This document shows, piece by piece, positions 29,001-37,668 of a stretch of 56,562 bases of DNA. The notes beneath the pieces are model-generated. The model had not been told where the DNA came from. It did no database searches and saw only the letters and a list, made by a program, of their open reading frames with translations. The translations under genes were made by a program, and so were the position numbers. The stretch is from a virus, in IMG/VR virus record IMGVR_UViG_3300021959_000047, positions 1 to 56,562 of that record; one strand, written 5' to 3'. Every line of letters begins with the position of its first letter. Position 1 is the stretch's first letter.

Positions 29001-31861
29001 GGTCTAATGGTCCTGGGTCTTGGAATGACGGACTAAATATCTTAGATAACAATGCAAATGGGTGGGCGGGAATTACTTTCCATAGAGGTGGTTCCATTAA
29101 TGGTGCTACTACCAATAAGTATTGGACAGGGTTAAGATCAGGCACAAACAACTATATTATGTTTGGTGCACCGTTTTCTGGCATTCAATCTGCATCTAAT
29201 ATATCTGCACCTCGTGATGATATAATATTTGAACATAAAGCTGGAACAACAGGTTATCCTTTTGAGTTTTATGTTCCTGTTAACTTTGGTCAAGAAGTTG
29301 GCATTGGTACTACCAGCACTACTAATTCTGGCTTGCGTGTTGCGAAAGGAACAATTGACGGTACGTCTGATCCTGATTTAGTGCTGCATTTTCAAATGGA
29401 TGTTGCAGATACCACTGTACCAAATAAAGGCATTGGCGATGTAACAGGAACAAGATTTGGCACTTATACAAATGTTGATGCTCCTGGTGGTCAAGGCATG
29501 GACACAGGTGGTAACCTAACAGGTATTGATTTAGGTGCTGCTCCTATTGAGGGTATCAGTAATGGTGATGATTTTACTATTTCGTTCTTCTGTAAATTAG
29601 ATACAACTTTTACTAATAGTTATGTTGGTCTTTTTACTTCTTGGAGTACGCCTAATAATTTCTGGTTTGGTTTAAGAAACGTAGGAGGTGAGTACGGATT
29701 CCACACCAATCAGCAAAATGGCAGTCAATATATAGACCTTACTGCCTCAACTATTGATCCAGGGATAGGTTCATGGCATCATTGGTGTCTAGTTAAAAAA
29801 GGCACAACTTTTTATGCATATTTTGATGGACAACTACATGCGTCAGGAACGGGCACAGGTTCTATAACTGGCTGGTACGATGGAACAAGCACTGGAAGTA
29901 CAGGTACAGGTACAGGAACCCGTTATCATACAATTAACGTAACAAACTACACTACGAGTTATGCTACAGACCATGCTTTAAGTGACTTTAGGCTCTATAA
30001 AAGAGGTTTAAACGCTTACGAGATTGCAGAAATTTACAAAATGACAGGTCGTCATGCTGCACCTGTTGAACCTCAAACTGGCAATATAACACTTCCTGCA
30101 GTTAAAGTTAAATCAAGTGCCGCCAATGTACCTGCTATTGCAATTCAGCAAGTACAGCCTGAAGGTGACACTATTATTTTTGCTGACTTTGAACCATATG
30201 TTGAATATAACATTATGGCAGATAACAGTGCCGATACAATTCTTTTCAACTCTGGAACATCTACAAATAGCCTTGGCTCAAGAACGGTTTACAACGGTCA
30301 AGGTACAGCTAGGACTGCTTACGCAAAAGTATCGGTAGAACTAAATACAGGTAATCTTATAGTTGGCGGTAATGTCGGTATCGGCACCACAAGTCCATCT
30401 GCTAAATTAGAAGTAGAGTCCACAGGACAAATTTTATTATTAGGCAATGTTAACTATCAAGATCAATATATGAGATTTAGAACTCAAAGTGATGGTATTG
30501 ATTTTGGACTAAAAACAGGTGTTGGATCAAATGGAGCTGCTGTTATCAAAACTGGCAATCTCAAAGGCTTTGGTGTTGCAGCTGGTGAAACAAATACAGC
30601 ATTTGGTAACTTAACAGATGCTAATATAGACTTTTTTATTAAAGATGATGGTAAAGTTGGTATTGGCACCACAAGTCCAACTTGGGCAGTAACAGTAAAT
30701 AATCAGTCAACTGCAAACTCCTCAACAGGTACTATGCTCATCAGTACTGCACTTAACGGATCAGGTGAAGGTGTTGTAATTGATTCGTCAACTAGAACAA
30801 CAAACGACAATGCAGTTGCAATGTTTAAAACAGTCAACAGAAGTGGTAATGTTGCATTCGAAGTTCAAGTTGATGGTAAAGTCGGCATAGGCACTACAAG
30901 TCCTCAAGAAGAGCTACATGTTAACGGAGATATTTATGTTGCAGAAAACAATGGTATTATAAGACCTGCTGAAACAACTAAATATGCCAACTTCCCTTCA
31001 GGACTTGTTTACAGATACTATAATAACCCTACCGCATCTGTACACCCATTAAATCGTTTTGATCTTACTAACAGAATTAAAAATAGTTCATCCTTATTAG
31101 AGTGGGGGGTAACTTCAACCGTAAACGGCTTTACTAAAAATAGTGATTATTATCAAGTAGAGTTTCATGGCTATTACTGGGCACCTACAGAGGGGCTTTA
31201 TGAGTTCGGTATTGACTCTGATGATGCTTCCGATTTCTTTATTGACGGTGTAAGGGTTGCTGATTTTTACCAAGGACACGGTGTAACTGGTACTTATTCT
31301 GGAGGTGCTTATGCTTATCAAAATTCTGGGCAAGCTTATCTTCAGGCAGGTTGGCATAGACTGTATGCGAGATTTTCAGAAAACAGTGGTGGCGACGAAT
31401 GTACTCTTTGGCACAAGGAGCCAACTGGAAGCTTTGAAATAATTCCTGCCGATCATCTTTACCATAGTGCAGAAGACCTTATAAGAGCAAGCACAGGCAC
31501 GTTTCAAATATATGGAACCACACAAATACATGATGGCTCTTTACAAGAAGAGTTTCGTGGACTTAGTGGAACCAGCGTAACGTGTGATCCCGATACAGCA
31601 GGTGCATTTGCTTTGATAATGTCAGGCAATACTACATTTACATTTGGTGGGACTTCTAGTGGATGGTCGTCTTCTTTTGTGTTACAACTGGTTGGCAACG
31701 CATCTACTGCTTATACTGTTACGTGGCCTAGCTCTGTTGTATGGTCAGGAGGTACAGTACCAGATGCGCCAGGAACTGGTGAATTAGACATGTATGTGTT
31801 CTACACAAGAGATGGTGGAGCAACATGGTATGGGGCACAATCACACGATGCTGCCGCATAA
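26027..31861 (+). CDS. giant tail fibre with LamG-like and PA14-like domains
   Basis: 1944 aa. The conserved N-terminal 280 residues (MAFVVKDRVKQSTTTTG, LQAATKQYVDTIAAAGLHYH) attach it to the tail. Nine G-x-VGIGT-x-x-P repeats lie between residues 423 and 1625. Inserted among them, about 1114-1340, is a concanavalin/LamG-like lectin domain (WHHWCLVKKGTTFYAYFDG, LSDFRLYKRGLNAYEIAEIY). After the last repeat, about 1655-1815, is a PA14-like domain (YEFGIDSDDASDFFIDGV, YLQAGWHRLYARFSE, IIPADHLYH). The C-terminus (VFYTRDGGATWYG) matches the second fibre. No S74 chaperone is visible. Probable glycan-binding receptor protein. Confidence 0.9.
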   Translation: MAFVVKDRVKQSTTTTGTGSIVLNGTVSGFQTFANALSDGDTTYYAIFEVSTNEWEVGVGTWTESTTTLARTTVLASSNSNSAIDLSAQAEVFITQPAGKAAFFDPSGDLTLVQDPTSNLQAATKQYVDTIAAAGLHYHDPVRVEQEGNLSATYSNGTAGVGATLTNNSTQAALTIDGVALSLNDRVLIYEQTNGYENGIYTVTNVGSASTNWVLTRATDADSYAPSDPDSLGQGDAFFVLEGAAGAGELYVMNTSGTITFGTTNITFTQVASTAVYSAGTGLTLTGTEFAADGANITNVDAVTLDGIDSSQFLRSDVVDTKTAGNLNFSDNVKAQFGDSSDLQIYHDGSESYILDNGTGGINIQGYQFIKIANVDASKTSASFNVAGAVQLNHNNALKFTTTSTGIDVTGRITTDAITEDTSGNVGIGATSPAANLDVVGTTAGSGTAETVFRLAQPASTLSAYNEIRSGVTSGTDPYLAFAVREANTPWNTVERMIIDSNGRVGIGTSSPASKFQVKQSAVSDLNGLDGIRIEHSNGSTTAYGGLGLTGTNLTIAVGSGGTTSTNLIFRTAASGVEAEAMRIDSSGNLFVGKTTGSLGTAGTVIYGGSYPGLIESVTDNLKTMTLNRKTSDGDIIDLRRDGSQIGGIGVTGGDLYLGTTDTGLRFVNSTDSIEPLNTSTQARRDASIDLGSSGYRFKDLYLSGTAYSQRIQFAQAASHISNNIDLWGGNDAHLIGTESYYNRYGPDGWGTGSNTIGHRFYGRTGQLTAQLGTGGASGNLDSSFYGNVGIGTTSPNTALEIKRTSGTANLRLHADHISTPRTAIEFMRGTTDTFGGDAYTDWKIGHVGSDQADFAIISHDTTRGANERLTIEYNTGNVGIGTTNPTQKLTINSGSSSGGLLINATTADSFVLLMETAANRGFYLSVDGNNNSGSNYSLSFVENNNGTTTNRMMITSGGNVGIGTTSPSYKLHVDHGSATYSSFLDGDAIIRSNGPGSWNDGLNILDNNANGWAGITFHRGGSINGATTNKYWTGLRSGTNNYIMFGAPFSGIQSASNISAPRDDIIFEHKAGTTGYPFEFYVPVNFGQEVGIGTTSTTNSGLRVAKGTIDGTSDPDLVLHFQMDVADTTVPNKGIGDVTGTRFGTYTNVDAPGGQGMDTGGNLTGIDLGAAPIEGISNGDDFTISFFCKLDTTFTNSYVGLFTSWSTPNNFWFGLRNVGGEYGFHTNQQNGSQYIDLTASTIDPGIGSWHHWCLVKKGTTFYAYFDGQLHASGTGTGSITGWYDGTSTGSTGTGTGTRYHTINVTNYTTSYATDHALSDFRLYKRGLNAYEIAEIYKMTGRHAAPVEPQTGNITLPAVKVKSSAANVPAIAIQQVQPEGDTIIFADFEPYVEYNIMADNSADTILFNSGTSTNSLGSRTVYNGQGTARTAYAKVSVELNTGNLIVGGNVGIGTTSPSAKLEVESTGQILLLGNVNYQDQYMRFRTQSDGIDFGLKTGVGSNGAAVIKTGNLKGFGVAAGETNTAFGNLTDANIDFFIKDDGKVGIGTTSPTWAVTVNNQSTANSSTGTMLISTALNGSGEGVVIDSSTRTTNDNAVAMFKTVNRSGNVAFEVQVDGKVGIGTTSPQEELHVNGDIYVAENNGIIRPAETTKYANFPSGLVYRYYNNPTASVHPLNRFDLTNRIKNSSSLLEWGVTSTVNGFTKNSDYYQVEFHGYYWAPTEGLYEFGIDSDDASDFFIDGVRVADFYQGHGVTGTYSGGAYAYQNSGQAYLQAGWHRLYARFSENSGGDECTLWHKEPTGSFEIIPADHLYHSAEDLIRASTGTFQIYGTTQIHDGSLQEEFRGLSGTSVTCDPDTAGAFALIMSGNTTFTFGGTSSGWSSSFVLQLVGNASTAYTVTWPSSVVWSGGTVPDAPGTGELDMYVFYTRDGGATWYGAQSHDAAA

Positions 31862-31884
31862 ATTTTAGCATAAAGGAGAAAACA

Positions 31885-32106
31885 ATGGCTAAAGAAAAAA
31901 AGGCTACTGTTATCACTATTGATGACGTAGATTACACAGAAGATCAACTTACAGAGGAACAGAAGGTACTGATTAATCATGTTGCCTCACTAGATCAAAA
32001 GATTAACTCTGCTAAGTTTAACTTAGATCAACTATCTGTAGGCAGAGATGCATTTATGAAAATGCTGCAGGAATCTCTTACTAAAGAAGAAGAAGCTGCC
32101 GCATAA
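31885..32106 (+). CDS. small coiled-coil protein after the fibre gene, 73 aa
   Basis: MAKEKKATVITIDDVDYTED, then LTEEQKVLINHVASLDQKIN and FNLDQLSVGRDAFMKML: a conserved short coiled-coil protein of marine phages. ATG behind AAAGGAG. May be a fibre assembly helper given its position; unproven. Confidence 0.78.
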   Translation: MAKEKKATVITIDDVDYTEDQLTEEQKVLINHVASLDQKINSAKFNLDQLSVGRDAFMKMLQESLTKEEEAAA

Positions 32107-32116
32107 GGAGTAGCTA

Positions 32117-33202
32117 ATGGCCTTTTCACAAAATCCTTTTTCCGTAGCCAGCTTCGGTGAAAGCTATGAACAGGCCGATGTTACGATCACGGTAACTGGG
32201 TTTGCTGCTACATTATCAATAGCAGATGTAACCGTAACTGCAAGTGCTACCGTTGTACCTACAGCAGTAGAAGCTACAGGCAGTATCAATGATGATGTTA
32301 GTGTCACTGGTACTGCACTGTTCAGCATTACTGGGGTACAGGGCACAGGTGAGGTAGACACAAACTCTGTCGTTATAGCTGATGCACTAACAGTTATAAC
32401 AGATTCGTTTGAAGCTACAGCTACCGTTGATCCAAACTCTGTAGTCACTGCTGGTGCTACTGTTGTACCAACTTCAGTTGAAGCTACGGGTGAAATAAAC
32501 GATGCTCTGACCATTACTGGTACTGCATTGTTTAGCATAGTCGGTGTTGAAGCCGAAGCAATAACAGACGATCCTACAGTTAGTGGAGATGAAGTCACTG
32601 TTGATGCAGATGCATTAGTTGTAATCAGTGACTCGTTTGAAGCTACATTATCGTTAAACGGTAACGTTACAGTAACAGGTACTGCCGTTGTTGTACCAAA
32701 CGCAGTTGAAGCTACAGGTGTAGCAGACAACAATGTAACGGTTACGGGTACTGCACTATTTGATATAGGTGGCGTAGAAGGTACAGTACAGTTTAACGGA
32801 GACAACGTTAATGTCATTGCAAATGCTGACGTTGATCTTACAGGACAAAGTGTACTAGGCACTACCGCCGTAAACACTGTCACTGTTACTGCAGGTGCTA
32901 CCGTTGTAGCAAGTAGTGTGTCTGCAACATTAAGCACTAATGATGTAACAGTACTAACTACAAGATTTGATTATGCTGCACTAAAAGAACTTTACAGTAG
33001 AGTTCGTACTGCATACATAAAAGAACTAACAGACAATACTACAAGAACAGTATTTGTAAATGAGGTTCCCTATACCACAGTTTACGTTGAACCACAACCA
33101 TCAGAAGCAAGAACAGTTTATGTAGAAGAAGCACAGAATAGAACAGTATATATTGAACCCCAACCTTCTGAATATAGAACAGTATATGCCAGAGCAGCTT
33201 AA
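32117..33202 (+). CDS. beta-repeat virion protein with C-terminal RTVYVE repeats, 361 aa
   Basis: Residues 15-270 are built from alternating beta repeats: units like VTASATVVPTAVEATG occur four times, units like VTGTALFSITGV three times and units like ALTVITDSFEAT twice. After a helical linker (LKELYSRVRTAYIKEL) the C-terminus has a second repeat, TVYVEPQPSEARTVYVE, ending with EYRTVYARAA. It probably forms an elongated fibre or spike with a separate C-terminal assembly segment. No homologous enzyme domain. Confidence 0.75.
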   Translation: MAFSQNPFSVASFGESYEQADVTITVTGFAATLSIADVTVTASATVVPTAVEATGSINDDVSVTGTALFSITGVQGTGEVDTNSVVIADALTVITDSFEATATVDPNSVVTAGATVVPTSVEATGEINDALTITGTALFSIVGVEAEAITDDPTVSGDEVTVDADALVVISDSFEATLSLNGNVTVTGTAVVVPNAVEATGVADNNVTVTGTALFDIGGVEGTVQFNGDNVNVIANADVDLTGQSVLGTTAVNTVTVTAGATVVASSVSATLSTNDVTVLTTRFDYAALKELYSRVRTAYIKELTDNTTRTVFVNEVPYTTVYVEPQPSEARTVYVEEAQNRTVYIEPQPSEYRTVYARAA

Positions 33203-33213
33203 AGGATAATACA

Positions 33214-33534
33214 ATGTCATTAAAATGGCCCAACAAAGACCCTGATGAAACACTTGATTACAGTATTGATTGGTCCCGTTTTCTTGGGGATGCAACTATA
33301 TCAAGCTATATTTGGTATGTAGATGCAGCAGATGGGACTAAGACACAACTTACAGATAGTGGACCATTAGTAAATGGCGTTCAGTTAGTTTCGTCATCTA
33401 ACACAAGCACAGTAGTTACTGCACACATTGGGTCAGGCACTAACAATAAACTGTATAAGTTTACATGTCAGATAACCGACAGCAATGGACTTACTGTAGA
33501 ACGAAGCATCAGACTACGTGTGAGGAATAAATAA
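33214..33534 (+). CDS. small beta-sandwich virion protein, 106 aa
   Basis: MSLKWPNKDPDETLDYSIDW then an Ig or fibronectin-like strand pattern (SYIWYVDAADGTKTQLT, YKFTCQITDSNGLTVERSI). A WPNKDPDE-LDYSIDW opening is common in phage structural regions upstream of tail tube genes. One-base overlap with the next gene (TAATG). Likely a tail or head-fibre accessory. Confidence 0.75.
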   Translation: MSLKWPNKDPDETLDYSIDWSRFLGDATISSYIWYVDAADGTKTQLTDSGPLVNGVQLVSSSNTSTVVTAHIGSGTNNKLYKFTCQITDSNGLTVERSIRLRVRNK

Positions 33535-34253
33535 TGGCATATAATTTTCTTGGACTTGTAAATGAAATAAACCGTAGACTTAATGAGGTAGAGCTTTCAA
33601 GTTCTAACTTTGCTACAGCTACTGGGTTTTACAATACAGCTAAAGATGCAGTTAACTCTGCTATTCGACATGTCAATCACGAAGAATACAAATGGCCTTG
33701 GAACCATGTAACTGAAGAAGACATACTAACTACAGGCATATTGCGTTATGGATACCCTTCTGATGCTAAGTTATTAGACATGAATAGCTTCAGAATTAGA
33801 CGTGATGCAGACTTAAATGTTGAAACAATTAAATTAAAACCTATGGACTATCAAGAATATCTTGACAAATACATAGATTATGAGTATAACACTAGTAGTA
33901 GTAAACGTTCTGTACCAAAGTTTGTAGTACGTGCTCCAAGTCAAGAGTTCTTAATCCTGCCTACACCAGATAAAGATTATGAACTAGACTATGAATACTA
34001 TCGTAATCCAGTAGAGTTAGAGCTATACGATGATGTACCAAGTGTACCATTAGAGTTTAAACATATCATTGTAGATGGTGCAATGTTCTATGCATATCAG
34101 TTTAGGGGTGATGCACAGGCATCTCAAGTAGCACAACAAAAGTTTCAAGAGGGCATAAAGTATATGAGAAGTTTGTACATTAACAGTTACGACTATATTA
34201 GATCAACTGTTATACAAAAGAATACTTCTTACTTTACTAACATGAAAGTGTAA
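33534..34253 (+). CDS. head-tail connector / tail tube adaptor protein, 239 aa
   Basis: MAYNFLGLVNEINRRLNEVE, then FYNTAKDAVNSAIRHVNHEE and KWPWN, helical N-terminal half and beta-rich middle (LILPTPDKDYELDYEYYRNP). Pattern and gene order match podoviral tail tube A or gp4-like adaptors that bind under the portal. Followed after four bases by the nozzle-like protein. Confidence 0.82.
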   Translation: MAYNFLGLVNEINRRLNEVELSSSNFATATGFYNTAKDAVNSAIRHVNHEEYKWPWNHVTEEDILTTGILRYGYPSDAKLLDMNSFRIRRDADLNVETIKLKPMDYQEYLDKYIDYEYNTSSSKRSVPKFVVRAPSQEFLILPTPDKDYELDYEYYRNPVELELYDDVPSVPLEFKHIIVDGAMFYAYQFRGDAQASQVAQQKFQEGIKYMRSLYINSYDYIRSTVIQKNTSYFTNMKV

Positions 34254-34257
34254 TACT

Positions 34258-35835
34258 ATGGCTACACAGTGGCAAACATTCCCAGTTCCTTTTACAGGTG
34301 GGTTAATTACAAACATCAGCCCCTTGCAGCAAGGTATGAATGCAGTTGGTTCTGCTGCTTTGTTACAAAACTTTGAACCATCACTAGATGGTGGATATAA
34401 AAAAGTTTCAGGGTACAATAAATTTATTGACAGTGCTGTTGCGGGTACAGGTGTTATACAGGCACTAGCTATTGTGCAAGATACAGGCAATCAAAAGGTT
34501 ATAGCTGCACGTAACGGTATTTATTATATTGCGGATGCCACAGACTCTACTCCCGCATGGGCAACGTTAGGCACTGCACCTAATACAACAATTACAAAAG
34601 TACGTCAGGCTCGTTATAACTTCACAAATGATCCTATTATGTGTTTTGTTGATGGTGTTAACTATCCTGCTTATTATGATATTGCAGATAATACACTAAC
34701 ATACTTAACTGCTTCTACTGACTCAGAGGGTAATGTAGTCACAACAAACATAAACACTCCTGTAGAGGGAGCAAGTCATGTGTGTATGTTTAAAAGTACT
34801 TTGTTCTTTGGGGTAGGTACTGAGTTAGTATTTACTGCTCCTTATACACCAGACGATCTTGATCCAGCTAATGGTGCAGGCAGTATTAGTATAGGATCAG
34901 AGATTACAGGACTAATTGTTTTTCGTGATCAGTTAATTATTTTTGCATACGATAAGATTGTAAGGTTAACAGGTGCTACTTCTGCTGACTTTGCACTGAC
35001 ACCAGTTACGGAAGACTTGGGTTGTCTTAGTGCTGACACAATTCAGGAAGTCGGTGCTGACGTTATGTTCCTTGGGCCAGACGGTCTACGTACTTTGAGT
35101 TCAACAGAACGTATTGGTGACTTTGGCATTGACGTTGCGTCTAAAAACATTAGACCTACAGTTGCGAGACTGCAAGACTATGCCACTGTATTCTCAAGTA
35201 CAGTAATTAGAAGTAAAGCACAGTATCGTTTGTTTGCTTATGTTTCAGGTGAACGTGTCAACGTTGCTAGGGGTGTGTTAGGAAGTAAATTTATTGACCA
35301 AGGTGGTCAGGGTTTTCAGTGGGCAGAACTAAAAGGTTTTAAGGTTTATATTGCAGACTCACAATTTATTGATGAAGATGAGTATAGAGTGTTTGCAAAT
35401 GAAGATGGTTACGTGTATAATATGGACACTGGAACAAGTAGGGACGGAGAAAACATAGATGCAATCTTTGAATCTCCCTATATGCCTATAACTGATCCAC
35501 AAATGCGTAAAACTTTTTATAAGCTTGATATGTACATCAAACCATTTGGTTCATTAAATATTGTTGCAGGTGTTAAATACAACCAAAACAGAGCAGACTA
35601 CATTCAACCTGCAAGTTTTAATATTACACAAACTGGAACTACAATTGGTATTTACGGGGATAACACAACGATATATAATACCTCAAAGTATGGTGCACCA
35701 AGAACACAAAGTTACATAAACCAGATAGTTGGATCAGGAGAAACTGTAGCTATACGAATAGAAGACAATAGTTCAGATGCTTCGTTTTTGTTAGATACTG
35801 CGATATTTGAGTATGCAGTAAACGATAGACAGTAA
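34258..35835 (+). CDS. tail nozzle-like protein, 525 aa
   Basis: Begins with FPVPFTGGLITNISPLQQGM and AALLQNFEPSLDGGYKKVSG, the standard opening of podoviral tail stabilisation or nozzle proteins (P22 gp10, BPP-1-like). The rest is beta-propeller-like (LIIFAYDKIVRLTGAT, VMFLGPDGLRTLSS, YGAPRTQSYI). It closes the tail tube and anchors fibres. Confidence 0.85.
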   Translation: MATQWQTFPVPFTGGLITNISPLQQGMNAVGSAALLQNFEPSLDGGYKKVSGYNKFIDSAVAGTGVIQALAIVQDTGNQKVIAARNGIYYIADATDSTPAWATLGTAPNTTITKVRQARYNFTNDPIMCFVDGVNYPAYYDIADNTLTYLTASTDSEGNVVTTNINTPVEGASHVCMFKSTLFFGVGTELVFTAPYTPDDLDPANGAGSISIGSEITGLIVFRDQLIIFAYDKIVRLTGATSADFALTPVTEDLGCLSADTIQEVGADVMFLGPDGLRTLSSTERIGDFGIDVASKNIRPTVARLQDYATVFSSTVIRSKAQYRLFAYVSGERVNVARGVLGSKFIDQGGQGFQWAELKGFKVYIADSQFIDEDEYRVFANEDGYVYNMDTGTSRDGENIDAIFESPYMPITDPQMRKTFYKLDMYIKPFGSLNIVAGVKYNQNRADYIQPASFNITQTGTTIGIYGDNTTIYNTSKYGAPRTQSYINQIVGSGETVAIRIEDNSSDASFLLDTAIFEYAVNDRQ

Positions 35836-35845
35836 GGAAAATAAT

Positions 35846-37663
35846 ATGGGTACGGGTTACACACGGACAGATACAGACAATAACATTGCCAATGGTAACG
35901 TTATTGATGCTGATGATCTCGATAATGAATTTAATGCCATTGAAGCTGCTTTTGATCAATCTACTGGGCATACACACGACGGTACGGCAGATGAAGGGGC
36001 ACCTATTACTGTTCTTGGTCCGACTCAAGACATTGTTTCTACAGCTTCTTTACTTAGACCTAAAACAAACAATGTAGTTAGCTTAGGTGAAGGTACAACT
36101 CCTTACAAGTTTAAAGACCTGCACTTGTCTGGCAATGCTAATGTTGCTACAAATGCTACAGTGGGCGGTACATTAGGTGTAACAGGTGCTACAACACTGT
36201 CTAACAACCTTTCAGTTACAGGTACAACTACTCTTACTAATACCCTTACAGCAAATGGCAACACTGTACTAGGCAGTGACAATGCAGATACAGTTACGGT
36301 AAATGCTGATATTGCATCTAACTTGTTGCCATCTGCAGGTGGTACGTATAATATTGGTAGTGCAACTGCAGCAGAAAAATGGCAGAACATTTATATTGAC
36401 GGTACAGCAAACCTTCCTACTGTAAGTTCAACTACTGCAACTATAGGCACACTTAGTGTAAGTACCTCTTTAACTGTGCCAGATAACTCTATTGCACTTG
36501 GAACTAAAACTACAGGTAACTATGTGGCTGCTGTTTCTGCAGGTGATGCTATTGACATTAGTGGTACAGCAGGAGAAGGTTGGACTGCTACAGTCAACCT
36601 TGATCTTAGTGAGCTTACAACATCTACTACAGATGGTGACGGTGATTACTTTGTTGTTGTAGATAGTGCAAATGCACAGAAAAAATTAACTAAAGCTAAC
36701 ATTAATCTTTCTGGATTTAATAATGATTTAACACTTACAAGCGGTACAGTTACATCTATTACTGGAGGAAGCTATCTTACAGGTGGAACTATTACCACTA
36801 GTGGTACACTTGCTGTAGATGCAACTTCAGCTAACACTGCAAGTAAAGTTGTAGCTCGTGATGCATCAGGCAACTTTAGTGCAGGCACTATTACAGCTAC
36901 ATTATCGGGTTCTGCCACATCAGTAAGCAGTACTCTTACTCGTGGTACATATTTAACAGGTAATAATTTTGACGGTTCGGCAGCTACTACATGGGCTGTT
37001 GATGCAACACCAAATAATACGGCATATAAAGTTGTTGCACGAGATGCTTCTGGAGCCTTTACCGCAAGTCAAATTACAGCTTCTTTTATAGGTAATGTAA
37101 CAGGTAATCTAACAGGTGATGTAAGTGGTAATCTGACAGGCGACACTACAGGTACTCACACAGGTGCAGTTAATGCTACTAACGTAACAGTAACAGGAGT
37201 TGTTACAGGCAACGTTACAGGTGATATACTTGGCGATGTAAAGGCTAATAATGGTACTGTTATTCTTGATAATGGGACAAATGGCACAGATGCAACATAT
37301 ACAGGCAATGTAGACGGAGTAAAGTATACTGATACGTACACAGCTATTAGTTCATCCAGTGGCACTGCTACACTTGACTGTGATTCAGGTAACGTATTTG
37401 CACTAACACTAACTGAAGATGTGACTACCTTTACGTGGAGCAATCCTCCTGCAACAGGTACTTCCTATTCGTTTACACTAAAAGTAGTTCAAGATGCTAG
37501 TGCCAGTGGTTACACAATTACGTGGCCTACATCAGTTGACTGGCCTAATAATGTACAACCAGCATTAACTTCTACAGCATCTGCAGTAGATCAATTTGTA
37601 TTCTATACGCATGATGGTGGTACTACTTGGTATGGATTTACGGCAGGACAGAATTTAGGATAA
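35846..37663 (+). CDS. second tail fibre protein, 605 aa
   Basis: N-terminal attachment region GTGYTRTDTDNNIANGNVID and ADDLDNEFNAIEAAFDQ, HTHDGT, as in marine podovirus fibres. The shaft is made of repetitive Thr/Gly/Asn-rich beta units (VTGTTTLTNTLTANGNT, GNVTGNLTGDVSGNLTGD). The C-terminal 60 residues share a module with the giant fibre (YTITWPTSVDWPN, VFYTHDGGTTWYG). Probably trimeric. Confidence 0.85.
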   Translation: MGTGYTRTDTDNNIANGNVIDADDLDNEFNAIEAAFDQSTGHTHDGTADEGAPITVLGPTQDIVSTASLLRPKTNNVVSLGEGTTPYKFKDLHLSGNANVATNATVGGTLGVTGATTLSNNLSVTGTTTLTNTLTANGNTVLGSDNADTVTVNADIASNLLPSAGGTYNIGSATAAEKWQNIYIDGTANLPTVSSTTATIGTLSVSTSLTVPDNSIALGTKTTGNYVAAVSAGDAIDISGTAGEGWTATVNLDLSELTTSTTDGDGDYFVVVDSANAQKKLTKANINLSGFNNDLTLTSGTVTSITGGSYLTGGTITTSGTLAVDATSANTASKVVARDASGNFSAGTITATLSGSATSVSSTLTRGTYLTGNNFDGSAATTWAVDATPNNTAYKVVARDASGAFTASQITASFIGNVTGNLTGDVSGNLTGDTTGTHTGAVNATNVTVTGVVTGNVTGDILGDVKANNGTVILDNGTNGTDATYTGNVDGVKYTDTYTAISSSSGTATLDCDSGNVFALTLTEDVTTFTWSNPPATGTSYSFTLKVVQDASASGYTITWPTSVDWPNNVQPALTSTASAVDQFVFYTHDGGTTWYGFTAGQNLG

Positions 37664-37668
37664 CATAA

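Noticed and set aside
27297-30910. Regularly recurring DNA around GGCATTGGTACTACAAGTCC-like units
   Set aside because: These are codons of the VGIGTTxP fibre repeats, variable in spacing, not a CRISPR or other DNA repeat array.
26027-31861. Peptidase S74 chaperone domain at the fibre end
   Set aside because: No self-cleaving Ser motif or typical helical C-terminus; the end is a beta module shared with the second fibre.
32164-32937. 257-residue minus-strand frame inside the beta-repeat gene
   Set aside because: It is the mirror of repeated Thr/Val/Ala codons in the real gene and has no ribosome site or family resemblance.
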